Origin: Pyrococcus sp. NA2
GTDB taxonomy: Archaea > Methanobacteriota_B > Thermococci > Thermococcales > Thermococcaceae
DNA: 64,000 nucleotides
Assembly (NCBI RefSeq): GCF_000211475.1
Contig: NC_015474.1
Coordinates: 1,426,001-1,490,000 of the forward strand
Reading direction: 5' to 3'
Position 1 is the first letter of the stretch, and the number at the start of each line of letters is the position of its first letter. This document shows positions 27,121 to 37,994 of this stretch, in pieces. The translations under genes were made by a program, and so were the position numbers. The notes beneath the pieces are model-generated. The model made no database searches, was not told the origin of the DNA, and was given only the letters and a program-made list of their open reading frames with translations.

Positions 27121-27130
27121 TTTTATAAAT
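27121..27130 (-). promoter_or_regulatory. TATA box of the three-gene unknown module
   Basis: The minus-strand sequence ATTTATAAAATAAC is a good archaeal TATA box and the only strong one between the RAM-domain gene and the 67-residue gene. An open frame spanning 27002-27211 starts upstream of it and so would not be transcribed from it in full. A 23-codon frame (27002-27073) ending ATGA-overlapped with the 67-residue gene is possible as a leader peptide but is unsupported. Confidence 0.5.
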
Positions 27131-27254
27131 AAGGAGGTTTTCTATTACTTTCCATACTAGCTTTATGCACATAAGCTCGTTAACCCTATAAGATGCGAAG
27201 TCAAATGACATATAGGAATTCTTCTGAAACCCTTCAGAACAAGATTGCTCTTGT

Positions 27255-27530
27255 TCATTTACATCTGTATTCTGTATTTTCCTTTATTACTTTCGTCACA
27301 ACAAATATCTGGATCAGCTTAACACCCGGTATGCGAGATATTTTATTCACGATCATTCCAAGCTCCGTGCTACCCTCAACGATAACCTCAACGAATAGTT
27401 CAAATTCACCCGTAACTTCATAGATGCGTTGTACCTGAGGTATGCTAGCCAGAATTTCATCCATTTCAAATACTCGTTTCATTGGCTCAATCCTGAGAAA
27501 GAGCAGAGCTTTTATTTGCTTGCCCATCAT
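27255..27530 (-). CDS. Stand-alone RAM (Lrp/AsnC ligand-binding) domain protein, 91 aa
   Basis: A 91-residue protein made only of the amino-acid-binding RAM domain of Lrp/AsnC regulators: KALLFLRIEP, EILASIPQVQRIYEVTGEFELFVEV and the Gly-rich turn before the last strand. It has no DNA-binding domain. Such SraB-like proteins can assemble with full-length Lrp or act as amino-acid sensors. The gene overlaps the 3' end of the adjacent lrp gene by 44 nt; start ATG 27530 has GGGAGTG upstream. The close coupling suggests it forms mixed octamers with that Lrp or tunes its response. Confidence 0.85.
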   Translation of the reverse strand: MMGKQIKALLFLRIEPMKRVFEMDEILASIPQVQRIYEVTGEFELFVEVIVEGSTELGMIVNKISRIPGVKLIQIFVVTKVIKENTEYRCK

Positions 27531-27990
27531 CGTTCACTCCCAGGAGCTTTCCCAGATCACAGATGTGTTCTCTCATTATTACCATTGTCGAAGTCTTCCT
27601 TATTCCCCCAATCTTCGTCAGAGAGGTGAGTAAAGTATCCCTTAAATCAGCTATGTCCCTTGCTACTACCCTCGCTATTATGTCATAATCTCCACTTACC
27701 TCGTAGAATTCCACTATTGTATCAAGCTTGGAGAGTTCCTTTAAAACATGCTCCCTCATAGAAGGCTCCACTGCCATTCTTATAAACGCCGAAATACTGT
27801 AGCCCATTTTCTCAAAATTTAGCCTTGCTGAATATCCATCTATGATCCCCTCCTCCTCAAGCTTGGCAATTCGCTTCTGAATTGCGGTAACACTTATCCC
27901 AAGCATTTTGGAAAGTTCTACAAGCTTTATGCGAGCATTCCTCGTGAGCGCAAGTAGAATCCTCCTATCAGTCTCGTCAAGTTTTCTCAT
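27487..27990 (-). CDS. Lrp/AsnC family transcriptional regulator
   Basis: A 167-residue Lrp-type regulator: N-terminal winged helix (LDETDRRILLALTRNARIKLVELSKMLGISVTAIQKRIAKLE) and C-terminal RAM domain with VSGDYDIIARV. ATG 27990 with GGAGGTG upstream is clearly the start, two bases after the stop of the peptidase gene; the longer frame from 28026 has no family similarity. The C-terminus extends about 15 residues beyond the usual domain, in the region that overlaps the RAM-only gene. It probably regulates the divergent peptidase and aminotransferase operons through palindromes at 28996-29031. Confidence 0.92.
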   Translation of the reverse strand: MRKLDETDRRILLALTRNARIKLVELSKMLGISVTAIQKRIAKLEEEGIIDGYSARLNFEKMGYSISAFIRMAVEPSMREHVLKELSKLDTIVEFYEVSGDYDIIARVVARDIADLRDTLLTSLTKIGGIRKTSTMVIMREHICDLGKLLGVNDDGQANKSSALSQD

Positions 27991-27992
27991 TC

Positions 27993-28949
27993 CTACACCT
28001 CCAGTGCACCGTGAATAACAAGCCATCTATTATCAACCTTTAAACTAGCTCCCCAAATTGCCAAATCAATGTGATCCGGCGCTTTGATATTTCCTTTTAA
28101 ATGCCCTACATTTTCTCCAATCCCTATGATCACCGCACCCCTTGCGCTTTCATCTTCGGTTGCATTTCCCCTAATCCTCATCATTGGATGTACGCCAACC
28201 CCTATTTCGGCTATCTTAAACATGTTTTCATCCCCGTAAGACTCCAAAAGCTTTTCAAATTTTTTCGCATCTTCCCCACCAGAAATCTCGACGATCTTTC
28301 CCTTCTCTACTTTCAATTTGATCTCTGATGTCAAAGGCCCCATATGGCTTATGCTACCATTGATTACAAGCCCCCCTTCAGGTGTTCCCTCAATTGGTGC
28401 TATTCCTATAATGCCCCCAGGTATTATTGTGAACTTCCCAGGCTTATTCGCTAATCCGTCCACGTAAATTGCTTCCCTCTCTGATATCGAGGCTTTAAAT
28501 TTCCTGCCATTCGACATTATCTCCAGGGATGATGCCTCACTCAACAGGGAAGCGACCTTCCTAGTTTCGTTGGATAGCTTTTTTGGATCAACAGAAAGAG
28601 CCCTGCAAAACATGTCCTCGTTAGTTCTTGGGCATGATACAACTCTTTTCTCTTCCTTTAAAGCTGTCCACACCTCTTTTGAAAAACTCAAGGACACGCT
28701 TGAAACAAGTATGATGGCATCAGAGTCTTCAATTAATCCAGAGATTGCTGGGGGAAGGAAATCCCTTCTTGTGGGCATGAAAGAAAAATGATATGGTTTT
28801 CCTCCAACTTTCAGGGCTTCCCTTAATATTGCTTCGACGATTCTTTTACCCTCGAAATCCGAAATTATCAGAAGTTTTTCTCCTTTCTTAAGTGAAATGA
28901 CTTCCCTAACGAGAACCCTAGCGGCATTAGCCAGTTTTTCCTCCTCCAT
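27993..28949 (-). CDS. M29-type aminopeptidase-like metalloenzyme
   Basis: A 318-residue protein of the AmpS/M29 family (also related to the 2,5-dihydroxypyridine dioxygenase-like proteins). The likely metal ligands are visible: Glu in PIEGTPEGG, His in GENVGHLKG, and His/Asp in APDHIDLAIWGA; length is shorter than classic M29 enzymes (about 400), as in archaeal variants. It would release N-terminal amino acids in the cytoplasm. It starts the operon peptidase-lrp-RAM, with AAGGGG before ATG 28949, and diverges from the aminotransferase-transporter operon, suggesting joint control of peptide and amino-acid use. Confidence 0.8.
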   Translation of the reverse strand: MEEEKLANAARVLVREVISLKKGEKLLIISDFEGKRIVEAILREALKVGGKPYHFSFMPTRRDFLPPAISGLIEDSDAIILVSSVSLSFSKEVWTALKEEKRVVSCPRTNEDMFCRALSVDPKKLSNETRKVASLLSEASSLEIMSNGRKFKASISEREAIYVDGLANKPGKFTIIPGGIIGIAPIEGTPEGGLVINGSISHMGPLTSEIKLKVEKGKIVEISGGEDAKKFEKLLESYGDENMFKIAEIGVGVHPMMRIRGNATEDESARGAVIIGIGENVGHLKGNIKAPDHIDLAIWGASLKVDNRWLVIHGALEV

Positions 28950-28995
28950 TTTAATACCCCTTGGTTTGTGGATTTAACATGCTTAAGTATTTTGA

Positions 28996-29031
28996 GTTGA
29001 ATTTTTCAACCATACTATCTCAGGGAGTATG
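28996..29031. promoter_or_regulatory. Two adjacent palindromes in divergent promoter (candidate Lrp operators)
   Basis: GTTGAA-TTT-TTCAAC (28996-29010) is directly followed by CATACT-N9-AGTATG (29011-29031); both arms are perfect. They lie between the peptidase promoter (minus-strand ATACTTAAG, about 28984-28993) and the TATA box of the aminotransferase operon. Lrp-type regulators bind such paired dyads. Which palindrome serves which direction cannot be told. Confidence 0.5.
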
Positions 29032-29088
29032 AAAGAGCCAGCTTCCAATCTCCTTCTTAAGCCCCGTTTTGATTTTTTAAACGCAAGA

Positions 29089-29100
29089 TTTATATAAAAT
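29089..29100 (+). promoter_or_regulatory. TATA box of the aminotransferase/SNF transporter operon
   Basis: TTTATATAAAAT about 30-40 nt before ATG 29130 is a near-ideal archaeal TATA box, with a purine-rich BRE (CGCAAGA) in front. The leader would be about 10-15 nt and includes AAGGTG as ribosome binding site. Confidence 0.7.
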
Positions 29101-29129
29101 TCGATTTAACGGCTTTCTAAGGTGTTATT

Positions 29130-30272
29130 ATGGACAGAAAAGCTATTAGAAAGCTCTTTCCAATAGTACACGAGGAAGGAGTTGCATATTTTGCATCCTG
29201 CTCCTACGGTCCCCTCAGCGAGCCAGTAAAAAATGCAATCCTTAATTACATTGAGGATTGGGAAAGAAAGGGCATGAACTGGGATTTTTGGATGGAAAAA
29301 TATGAGGAGCTAAGAAAAGAGGCAGCCTTTCTCCTTGGGGCACATAAGGATGAGATAGCCCTTGTTCCCAATGTAACAAGCGGCCTCATTGCGGTAGCAA
29401 ATTCCCTCAATTACGACGGTAAAAAGGTAGTCCTCAGCGATCTCAATTTCCCCACGGTAGGCCATGTATGGTTGGCCCAGGAAAAGAGAGGAGCTAGAGT
29501 AGAATTCGTGAAGGGCAGGAATTGGAGCATAAGTTTGGAGGATATTGAGAGAGCCGTGGACGATGACACTCTCGTTCTCTCAGAACCTCACGTTTGCTAT
29601 CAGAGTGGTTTCAAGTACCATAGAGTTAAGGAACTTTCGGAAATAGCGCATGAGCATGGCGCTTTGTTCATCTTAGACGATGCTCAATCTACCGGAGTCA
29701 TAGATATTGACGTGAAGAAGGAGGACGTTGATGTCCTCGTGACAACCACGCTGAAGTATCTTTTAGGTGGCGCTGGTCTTGGAATAATGTACATTCGAAG
29801 GGAATTAGTGGAGGAACTAGAACCCACGGTCACGGGATGGTTCGGACAAGAAAATCCATTCGCCTTTGATATCTACCATCTCAACTATGCTGGCAATGCT
29901 AGGAGATTTGAAACTGGTTCCCCGGCGGTTCCAACGGTTATAACATCTCTTGAAGCAATCAAGCTCATAAAAAAGATCGATCCGAAAAAGATCGAGTCGC
30001 ACGTGCTTTCTCTGGTTTCATATGCAACAGAACTCGGAGAAGAAATGGGGTTGGACATACTATCACCAAGGAATCCAGAAAACATGGGCCCAATGTTCGT
30101 TTTTAAGGTTAATAACCCTCACGGGATTGCTGAAGAGCTACTTAGAGAGAAGATAGTTGTTTCTCCAAGAGGGCCAGCCATTAGAGTTGCGATGCATATT
30201 TTCAACTCTGAGAATGACGTGGAGAGGCTTTTTGAATTTTTGAAGCGTTATGGAGGCGGACGAGTTGGTTGA
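29130..30272 (+). CDS. Class V aminotransferase-fold PLP enzyme (first of two)
   Basis: A 380-residue PLP enzyme of the NifS/isopenicillin epimerase/kynureninase-like fold. The PLP-ring Asp is in LFILDDAQSTGV and the Schiff-base Lys in TTTLKYLLGGAGLG; the N-terminal VAYFASCSYGPLSEPV and ALVPNVTSGL bind phosphate and substrate. There is no active-site Cys loop like a true cysteine desulfurase near residue 330. Reactions in the family include transamination, beta-elimination and C-beta cleavage of amino acids. The last 23 nt overlap the SNF transporter gene. With a second homologue and RidA downstream, an amino-acid lyase/deaminase role is likely. Confidence 0.87.
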   Translation: MDRKAIRKLFPIVHEEGVAYFASCSYGPLSEPVKNAILNYIEDWERKGMNWDFWMEKYEELRKEAAFLLGAHKDEIALVPNVTSGLIAVANSLNYDGKKVVLSDLNFPTVGHVWLAQEKRGARVEFVKGRNWSISLEDIERAVDDDTLVLSEPHVCYQSGFKYHRVKELSEIAHEHGALFILDDAQSTGVIDIDVKKEDVDVLVTTTLKYLLGGAGLGIMYIRRELVEELEPTVTGWFGQENPFAFDIYHLNYAGNARRFETGSPAVPTVITSLEAIKLIKKIDPKKIESHVLSLVSYATELGEEMGLDILSPRNPENMGPMFVFKVNNPHGIAEELLREKIVVSPRGPAIRVAMHIFNSENDVERLFEFLKRYGGGRVG

Positions 30273-31593
30273 GAGTGTTGTTGAAGGTAGAGAGACGTGG
30301 GCTAGTAAAATTGGTGCCATATTGGCCCTAATAGGAGTTGCCGTGGGACTAGGGAATGTGTGGAGATTTCCCTATATGCTGGGAAAATTTGGTGGAGCAG
30401 CATTTTTGGTGATCTATCTTGTATTAGTTGCCGTGATAGGAATCCCAGCTTTGTGGGTGGAGTTCACTATTGCGAGATACACAAAGAGCGGTCCGGCAAC
30501 TGCGTTCATAAAGGCGGGGCTCCCAGGAGGAAAATACGTTGGGTGGCTCTTGGTTCTGGTGGCAATAATGGCGGTATCCTATTATCTTGTTGTAATTAGA
30601 TGGGTTCTTTGGTACTTCATAGCCTCCTTAACTGGGATGTACACTACCACGGACGCTGGAACCTTCTTCAACAACACGCTTGGAAGCATATCAATACAGG
30701 CAGCCATGGATATATTAGTTCTCCTCTTCATAGGTGCGATACTGCTCGGAGGAATTAGGAGGGGAATTGAGAGAGCAAGCAAGATTTTCATGCCCTTCTT
30801 CTATATAGCCTTCTTAATCCTCATGATCCGTGTCTTCACGCTCCCAGGAGCGAGTAAGGGATTGGCCTACTACTTAAAACCAGACTGGTCGATGATAACT
30901 CCAATGACGATACTCGCATCGATGGGACAGGTATTCTTCAGCCTTGGCCTTGGAGCTACATGGATATTCATATACGGTTCATACCTTTCCGATGATCAGG
31001 ACCTAATTTCATCGGGAATATGGACCGCAGTTGGTGACACTGCAGCGGCTTTTATTGCTGGACTTGTAATACTCCCGGCAGTATTTGCTTTTGGCATAGA
31101 TCCAACATCCGGACCGCCGCTAATATTCATCACACTTCCAGAGGTTTTCAAACAGATCCCTGGGGGATTAATATTTGCAGCGTTGTTCTTCCTTGCGCTG
31201 TTCCTTGTGGCAGTACTCTCAGCAATTCCTGGGTTTGAGATTGTAATAGATGCATTTAGAGAAAAATTCAATTGGAGCAGGAAGAAAACAATTGGACTCA
31301 TGATAGTTCTTGAATTCCTGTTAGGTTTGCCTACGATGTACGACCTGAACTTCCTCCTCTACAATGATCTCTTCTGGGGCTCCACAATGCTACCAATAGG
31401 TTCACTGATTGCGATAATAACCTTTGCATGGGTATTGGGAAGAGTTAAGGCCTTTGAAGAGCTTAAGAAAGGTTCAAGAGTAAGATTTGGAGGCCTAGGA
31501 GAGACCGTCCTGTATTACTGGGTGAAGTTCGTAATGCCAATCTTCATAATTCTAACGTTGTTCTGGGGATGGTATTCATTCTTTACATCTTGA
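30250..31593 (+). CDS. Sodium-dependent SNF (neurotransmitter:sodium symporter) family transporter
   Basis: A 447-residue membrane protein with about 11-12 hydrophobic segments. TM1 has the family signature VGLGNVWRFPYM, which forms the Na+ and substrate sites in LeuT-type transporters; TM6 region includes FFSLGLG. Prokaryotic SNF proteins import amino acids such as Leu, Trp, Tyr or Met with Na+. The ATG at 30250 overlaps the upstream aminotransferase, and the second aminotransferase begins 13 nt after the stop, so uptake and metabolism of one amino acid are co-expressed. Confidence 0.92.
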   Translation: MEADELVESVVEGRETWASKIGAILALIGVAVGLGNVWRFPYMLGKFGGAAFLVIYLVLVAVIGIPALWVEFTIARYTKSGPATAFIKAGLPGGKYVGWLLVLVAIMAVSYYLVVIRWVLWYFIASLTGMYTTTDAGTFFNNTLGSISIQAAMDILVLLFIGAILLGGIRRGIERASKIFMPFFYIAFLILMIRVFTLPGASKGLAYYLKPDWSMITPMTILASMGQVFFSLGLGATWIFIYGSYLSDDQDLISSGIWTAVGDTAAAFIAGLVILPAVFAFGIDPTSGPPLIFITLPEVFKQIPGGLIFAALFFLALFLVAVLSAIPGFEIVIDAFREKFNWSRKKTIGLMIVLEFLLGLPTMYDLNFLLYNDLFWGSTMLPIGSLIAIITFAWVLGRVKAFEELKKGSRVRFGGLGETVLYYWVKFVMPIFIILTLFWGWYSFFTS

Positions 31594-31606
31594 AGGAGGT
31601 GGTAGA

Positions 31607-32866
31607 ATGGTGGAAAATGGAGAAATAGAAAACCTAAAAGAAATCAGAGCCCAATTTCCGATATTGAAACATTGGGTCTATTTGAATGCAGCAGATCAGG
31701 CCCCTCCAGCAAGATACTGGATGGATGCCATAAGGGAATGCCTCGTGTTCTATGAGGCAGGAAAAATTGAGGACGTGGCCCCATACGGAGAGGCAACGCA
31801 CCCGTTCCTAACTACAGTCTTCTTTGAGACAATCAAAAAAGCAGCGAAGCTACTTCATGCAAAGAAGGAAGAAGTGACAAACAACTATAGGGTAATGACG
31901 GCTGCGAATCTCATAATAAACGACCTCATAAAATGGGAAAGAGGAGACAATGTGGTCTTCACGGATTTGGATTATCCCTCGATTCCATACATTCTCCTTA
32001 ATCTCCATAGGAAGAAGGGGGTTGAATTAAGAAGAATAAAGAACGTGAATGGAAGAATTCCATTAGAGGAGATGGAAAAGGCTATAGATGACAGGACGAA
32101 GTTAGTAGTGATAAACCACACAATGCCATGGAGTGGCTTTACCTATCCCAACCTCAGGGAGATTTCGGACATAGCTCATGAGCATGGGGCATACGTGTTG
32201 GATGATGCTTTCCAAACGGTTGGAGCAATTGACGTAAACGTGCATAAGGAAGGAGTAGACTTTCTCCTCACCGGAAGCTATAAGTGGCAATGTGGACCAG
32301 AAGGAGCAGGAATCTTCTATATTAGGGAAGAGCTCATAGAAGAATTTGATCCTGACTTCAGAAACTACCTTTGGGCAGATATTAAAGGAGGCATACCGTT
32401 TGAGAGCCCTGAGCATGATAACATAAAACACTGGGACTATCCACTTGTGAAGAACGCGAATAGATTCGACATGGGAACTTGTGTAACTCCAATACTCTTT
32501 GGATGGAACGCAACGCTCGACTTTTTCCTTGAAATTGGCATGGATAGGATAGAGCGCAGGGTTAGGAAACTTGGCAGTTACCTTATAGACAGGCTATACG
32601 AAATTGGATGCAAGGTCATAACACCCGAGGATAAAAGGGAGAGACATGGCTTGATAGTTTACACCACAGGGGATTTAAAGCTCGATAAGAAAAGTTTCGA
32701 ACGCTTTAACGTTCCACCAGCTGGAGAAAAGCCCATTAAGGTTTCACTAAGGTATGTAGGAGGTGTCGGTGGAATAAGGGCAAGCACCCACTTCTTCAAC
32801 ACTAAAGAGGACATAGATTACCTAATTGAAACTCAGGAGAAAGTGCTAAGAGAAGAGAAGGGGTGA
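31607..32866 (+). CDS. Class V aminotransferase-fold PLP enzyme (second of two)
   Basis: A 419-residue relative of the gene at 29130. PLP Asp is in [12 protein letters not shown] and the Lys in [14 protein letters not shown]; the phosphate-binding area and [11 protein letters not shown] end match the family. Compared with the first enzyme it carries longer N-terminal and middle insertions (for example [13 protein letters not shown]), so the two may be different enzymes or a heteromer. GGAGGTGG precedes ATG 31607. The stop overlaps the region of the ridA ribosome binding site. Confidence 0.85.
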   Translation: MVENGEIENLKEIRAQFPILKHWVYLNAADQAPPARYWMDAIRECLVFYEAGKIEDVAPYGEATHPFLTTVFFETIKKAAKLLHAKKEEVTNNYRVMTAANLIINDLIKWERGDNVVFTDLDYPSIPYILLNLHRKKGVELRRIKNVNGRIPLEEMEKAIDDRTKLVVINHTMPWSGFTYPNLREISDIAHEHGAYVLDDAFQTVGAIDVNVHKEGVDFLLTGSYKWQCGPEGAGIFYIREELIEEFDPDFRNYLWADIKGGIPFESPEHDNIKHWDYPLVKNANRFDMGTCVTPILFGWNATLDFFLEIGMDRIERRVRKLGSYLIDRLYEIGCKVITPEDKRERHGLIVYTTGDLKLDKKSFERFNVPPAGEKPIKVSLRYVGGVGGIRASTHFFNTKEDIDYLIETQEKVLREEKG

Positions 32867-32871
32867 GGTAT

Positions 32872-33246
32872 ATGATAGAGGTCGTGTTTAGTGAGAATGC
32901 ACCAAAACCCATTGGGCCCTATAGTCAAGCCATAAAGGCAGGAAACTTTCTTTTCATAGCAGGACAAATTCCACTTGATAAAGATGGGAAAGTGGTGGAA
33001 GGGAACATAAAAGCTCAGACGAGACAGGTGCTTGAAAATATAAAGGCAATTCTTGAGGCGGCTGGGGCAGGTTTGGAAAACGTAGTTAAGGTTACTGTGT
33101 ATTTAAGGGACATGAACGACTTTGGAGCAATGAACGAGGTATATTCTGAGTATTTTAACAGATCTAAACCTGCAAGGGTTGTGGTTGAGGTTTCAAGGTT
33201 GCCAAAAGACGTAAAGATTGAAATCGAGGCAATAGCCTATCTTTAG
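32872..33246 (+). CDS. ridA: RidA family enamine/imine deaminase
   Basis: A 124-residue RidA/YjgF protein: [13 protein letters not shown] at the N-terminus, [14 protein letters not shown], and the substrate-carboxylate Arg with Glu in the C-terminal [22 protein letters not shown]. RidA hydrolyses reactive 2-aminoacrylate/2-aminocrotonate made by PLP-dependent beta-eliminating enzymes, to 2-keto acid plus ammonia. The GTG at 32863 overlaps the upstream gene, but ATG 32872 with GGTGAGG upstream is better. It is the last gene of the operon and points to an imine-producing reaction by one or both PLP enzymes. Confidence 0.93.
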   Translation: MIEVVFSENAPKPIGPYSQAIKAGNFLFIAGQIPLDKDGKVVEGNIKAQTRQVLENIKAILEAAGAGLENVVKVTVYLRDMNDFGAMNEVYSEYFNRSKPARVVVEVSRLPKDVKIEIEAIAYL

Positions 33247-33686
33247 TCTTTCCTTAAATTTTAATTATTCAGTTCTAAAATCTTAGGACTTAGACTAATT
33301 TAGATCTGAATCCCTCTGAATTTCATGGAATCTTAAGTTATTCTTCCGAAGACCAAGGACTTACAACTTCTCTTTCTTTATATCTCTCGGTTTAATTCTC
33401 TCATCAGTTATTTGACCGATCTTCAAAGAACATCCTAAAAAGTTCAAAATTTCTTATTTTAATTAGCAAGAAAAGGGCCGAGTTACTAACCACGAACAAA
33501 GGTTACATTCTTATGGAACTCTCCTGATTTTCAAACGGTAGACTCATGGCGGTAATAATGTTTAAGAATTTCACACTAATGTTGAATCCATAACGCTCAT
33601 ATACTGATGAGATTGGAAATTGAAACGGTAAGGAGATATCTTAAAAAGTCTGTTAAATATCTGTTCCAAACCAAAGCATTAAATAC
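33247..33686. other. Intergenic region with a short gene remnant
   Basis: About 440 bases without an intact gene. A T-rich stretch after ridA (33249-33270) may end transcription. On the minus strand, 33361-33453 reads as a protein-like C-terminal piece (EILNFLGCSLKIGQ, then ITDERIKPRDIKKEKL and a stop) with no start, likely the tail of a deleted gene. No tRNA or clear C/D-box RNA was seen. TTAAATACTT at about 33679-33688 is a TATA-like element for the next gene. Confidence 0.35.
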
Positions 33687-33719
33687 TTGAACTTCCAAGG
33701 TTTAAAGTTGGTGATCTAT

Positions 33720-34147
33720 GTGGTTGAACCTCTGGTCAAGAAGGCGTATGAAGTTGAAAAGGAGGCAGTCTCCAGCTACTTCGATGGCCTTGCAAAAATA
33801 AGGGGCCAGGGACTAAGGTATGAGGACGTTGAAAAGGTTATTAAGAGGATAGCCATAGACACGATAGTACATAAGCATCTCATGAAGGCAATTATGGATG
33901 CCCAGGAAGAGATAAGAAAGCTTGGCGAACTCGAGACTAGAGAGGAAGATATCCCAGAGGAAAGAAAAGCCTTGATAAAGCGCTTTGCGGAGATACATTT
34001 AGAAATTGAGAAGAACATGATTGAAACCTATGAAAAGATGGCCGAAAAGATGACACATCCACTCTTTAAAGGCCTTGCAAAGGCTCTAATGGAAAACGAG
34101 AGGGAACACCACAAAATGCTCAAAGAACTTATAGATAGGTATTCCCT

Positions 34148-34151
<4 letters not shown>
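33720..34151 (+). CDS. Ferritin-like four-helix protein, 143 aa
   Basis: An all-helical protein with Glu and ExxH patterns spaced like a di-iron ferritin-like fold: YEVEKEAVSSYFDGL, IVHKHLMKAIMDAQEE, FAEIHLEIEKNMIETYEKM, and ENEREHHKMLKEL. The open frame extends back to a TTG at 33687, but GTG 33720 has GGTGAT upstream and begins MVEPLVKKAYEVEKE. It could store or detoxify iron or another metal; the neighbouring copper genes and its convergent 4-nt overlap with copA suggest a metal context. Substrate unknown. Confidence 0.7.
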
Positions 34152-36556
<2,405 letters not shown>

Positions 36557-36607
36557 GTGTGTTCACCTCAGGTACATACTCTATTGGAAACATTATTGGC
36601 ATTATTC

Positions 36608-36622
36608 TTGACAAGGTGTAAA
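36608..36622. promoter_or_regulatory. CopR-type operator between copA and copR
   Basis: TTGACAAGGTGTAAA fits the palindrome TTnnCAnnnTGnnAA that I recall for Thermococcales CopR. On the minus strand it is followed by GAATAATGCC, apparently the BRE/TATA region of copA; on the plus strand it is about 20 bp upstream of the copR TATA box (TTTTTATAGT, about 36637-36646). A second, matching arrangement lies upstream of the Met-rich gene (38779-38793). Confidence 0.7.
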
Positions 36623-36675
36623 TCAAATATAAGAAAATTTTTATAGTTTGGAAACATAGTATCACTGGTGAAAAG

Positions 36676-37290
36676 ATGATAAGGCTGGATGGACTTGACT
36701 TGAAACTTATATACCTTTTAATGGAAAACTCTCGACTAAGTATTTCAGAACTAGCTGAACGTCTAGGTGTTAGCAGGCCGACAGTAAAGTCAAGACTGGA
36801 GAGATTGGAGAAGGAAGGTGTAATTAAACGTTATACTATAAAACTCAATCCTGAACTTCAAAGAGCCAAAAATATAGTGATCTTAATAATTGAAACAGAA
36901 AAACCGAATAAACTTCATGAATTTGAAGAAATAATTGAGATAAATAGGTTTGCAAGTAGGAAATATCTTGTAAAAGTTGCGGTTGAAGACATGAAGGATC
37001 TCAAGAACATCATAGAAAAACCCGAGTTTGAAGTGCTTGAGATAATGCCTATTCTCGAGAGCATCGAAAAAGAATATGTTCCCAAGGTTAAGGTGTCTTT
37101 TAAATGTGATTATTGTGGTAAGGAAATAGTTGGAGAACCAATAATCTACAAGTATCGTAACAAAGTCTACTTCTTCTGTTGTGAAACCTGTCTAAGGGAG
37201 TTCAAAAGAGCTAGAAAGAACTTAGAAAAATCCAAAAAGGAACAAGAGATAAATCACACTCACTATCACCAAAATAACTCCCATAGCTAA
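36676..37290 (+). CDS. copR: Copper-responsive Lrp-type regulator with TRASH domain
   Basis: A 204-residue regulator. Residues 1-55 form an Lrp-like winged helix (LSISELAERLGVSRPTVKSRLERLEKEG). The C-terminal TRASH metal-binding domain has CDYC (Cys144, Cys147) and FFCCETC (Cys168, Cys169, Cys172). The last residues are His-rich (HTHYHQ...SHS), an addition that may also bind metal. ATG 36676 has GGTGA five bases upstream and a nearby TATA box. The last 69 nt, including the His tail, are overlapped on the opposite strand by the CcdA-like gene. It most likely controls copA, itself, and the 38717-37222 operon. Confidence 0.92.
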   Translation: MIRLDGLDLKLIYLLMENSRLSISELAERLGVSRPTVKSRLERLEKEGVIKRYTIKLNPELQRAKNIVILIIETEKPNKLHEFEEIIEINRFASRKYLVKVAVEDMKDLKNIIEKPEFEVLEIMPILESIEKEYVPKVKVSFKCDYCGKEIVGEPIIYKYRNKVYFFCCETCLREFKRARKNLEKSKKEQEINHTHYHQNNSHS

Positions 37291-37983
37291 GTCCCCTCTC
37301 CCTGTGAATCTCGAGAGTCTGTCAACAGTTTCCGCTATCCTCCGATGTTTTCTTCCATAATGAAAGCCTAACGTAACGACAAGAAGAGGAACTATGAATA
37401 TAACATTATACAACACTAAAAGGGCGACCTTAGTCGTGAGATTAAAACTCTGAGATAGTATTGATGTTATGAGTAAATATGGTGGCAATGTACATATCAG
37501 AGCTAAAAACGGCATTATAACACCAACTCCGAATGCACTTATTGGTGAAGTTGCTTTCTCCAATACCTTATTACTTTTTTCTCTTAGAGGATTTTGAAGG
37601 GTCATGTTTATTAATCCGAAAGACTTGAAAATCTTGTAAAAGCCTACAAATAAGCTGAATGCTACCACAACGTAGCTTAAAAATCCAAAGCTCCGGTGGA
37701 GCTTAATTAGACCCAGTCCGATGATTAGGTATCCAATAAAGACACCAGCAGTGAAGGAAAGGCCAATTCTCAGGATCTTTCGTTCATCAATAATAGCTAT
37801 CATGGACAGCAAAAACACGATCATCAGAAACACTACGGGTCGGAGAGAGTTTAACAGACCAAAAACGATAATTGGAAGCATGATCTCCCTGGTATCAAAC
37901 TCTTTAAGTTCCATTGCATATGCACTTGAGGAGAAAACCAGAGTAAAAAGCACAAGAGTTATCCAGAACAGCTTTCTTTTCAC
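37222..37983 (-). CDS. CcdA/DsbD-like membrane protein lacking the first thiol
   Basis: A 253-residue protein with an N-terminal signal-like segment and six further hydrophobic stretches, arranged as in CcdA/DsbD transmembrane electron carriers. The family's first active-site Cys (SL-x-PC) is replaced: here GLLNSLRPVVFLMI; the second is kept in ALICTLPPYLL. Thus ordinary disulfide exchange may not occur, or it may act as a copper/metal transporter like other CcdA-superfamily members. GTG 37983 has GAGGTGG upstream. The 3' end overlaps copR by 69 nt on the other strand. Third gene of an operon with an anchored Cys protein and a Met/His-rich protein. Confidence 0.7.
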   Translation of the reverse strand: MKRKLFWITLVLFTLVFSSSAYAMELKEFDTREIMLPIIVFGLLNSLRPVVFLMIVFLLSMIAIIDERKILRIGLSFTAGVFIGYLIIGLGLIKLHRSFGFLSYVVVAFSLFVGFYKIFKSFGLINMTLQNPLREKSNKVLEKATSPISAFGVGVIMPFLALICTLPPYLLITSILSQSFNLTTKVALLVLYNVIFIVPLLVVTLGFHYGRKHRRIAETVDRLSRFTGRGDLAMGVILVIVSVIYLLFLFGFF

Positions 37984-37994
37984 TGCTCTCCACC

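Noticed and set aside
27002-27211. 69-codon minus-strand frame before the 67-residue gene
   Set aside because: Its start lies upstream of the only strong TATA box, no ribosome binding site is seen, and the composition is odd.
29130-30272. Annotation as a cysteine desulfurase (SufS/NifS) serving sufCBD
   Set aside because: It lacks the active-site Cys loop, sits 20 kb away and is in an operon with a transporter and RidA.
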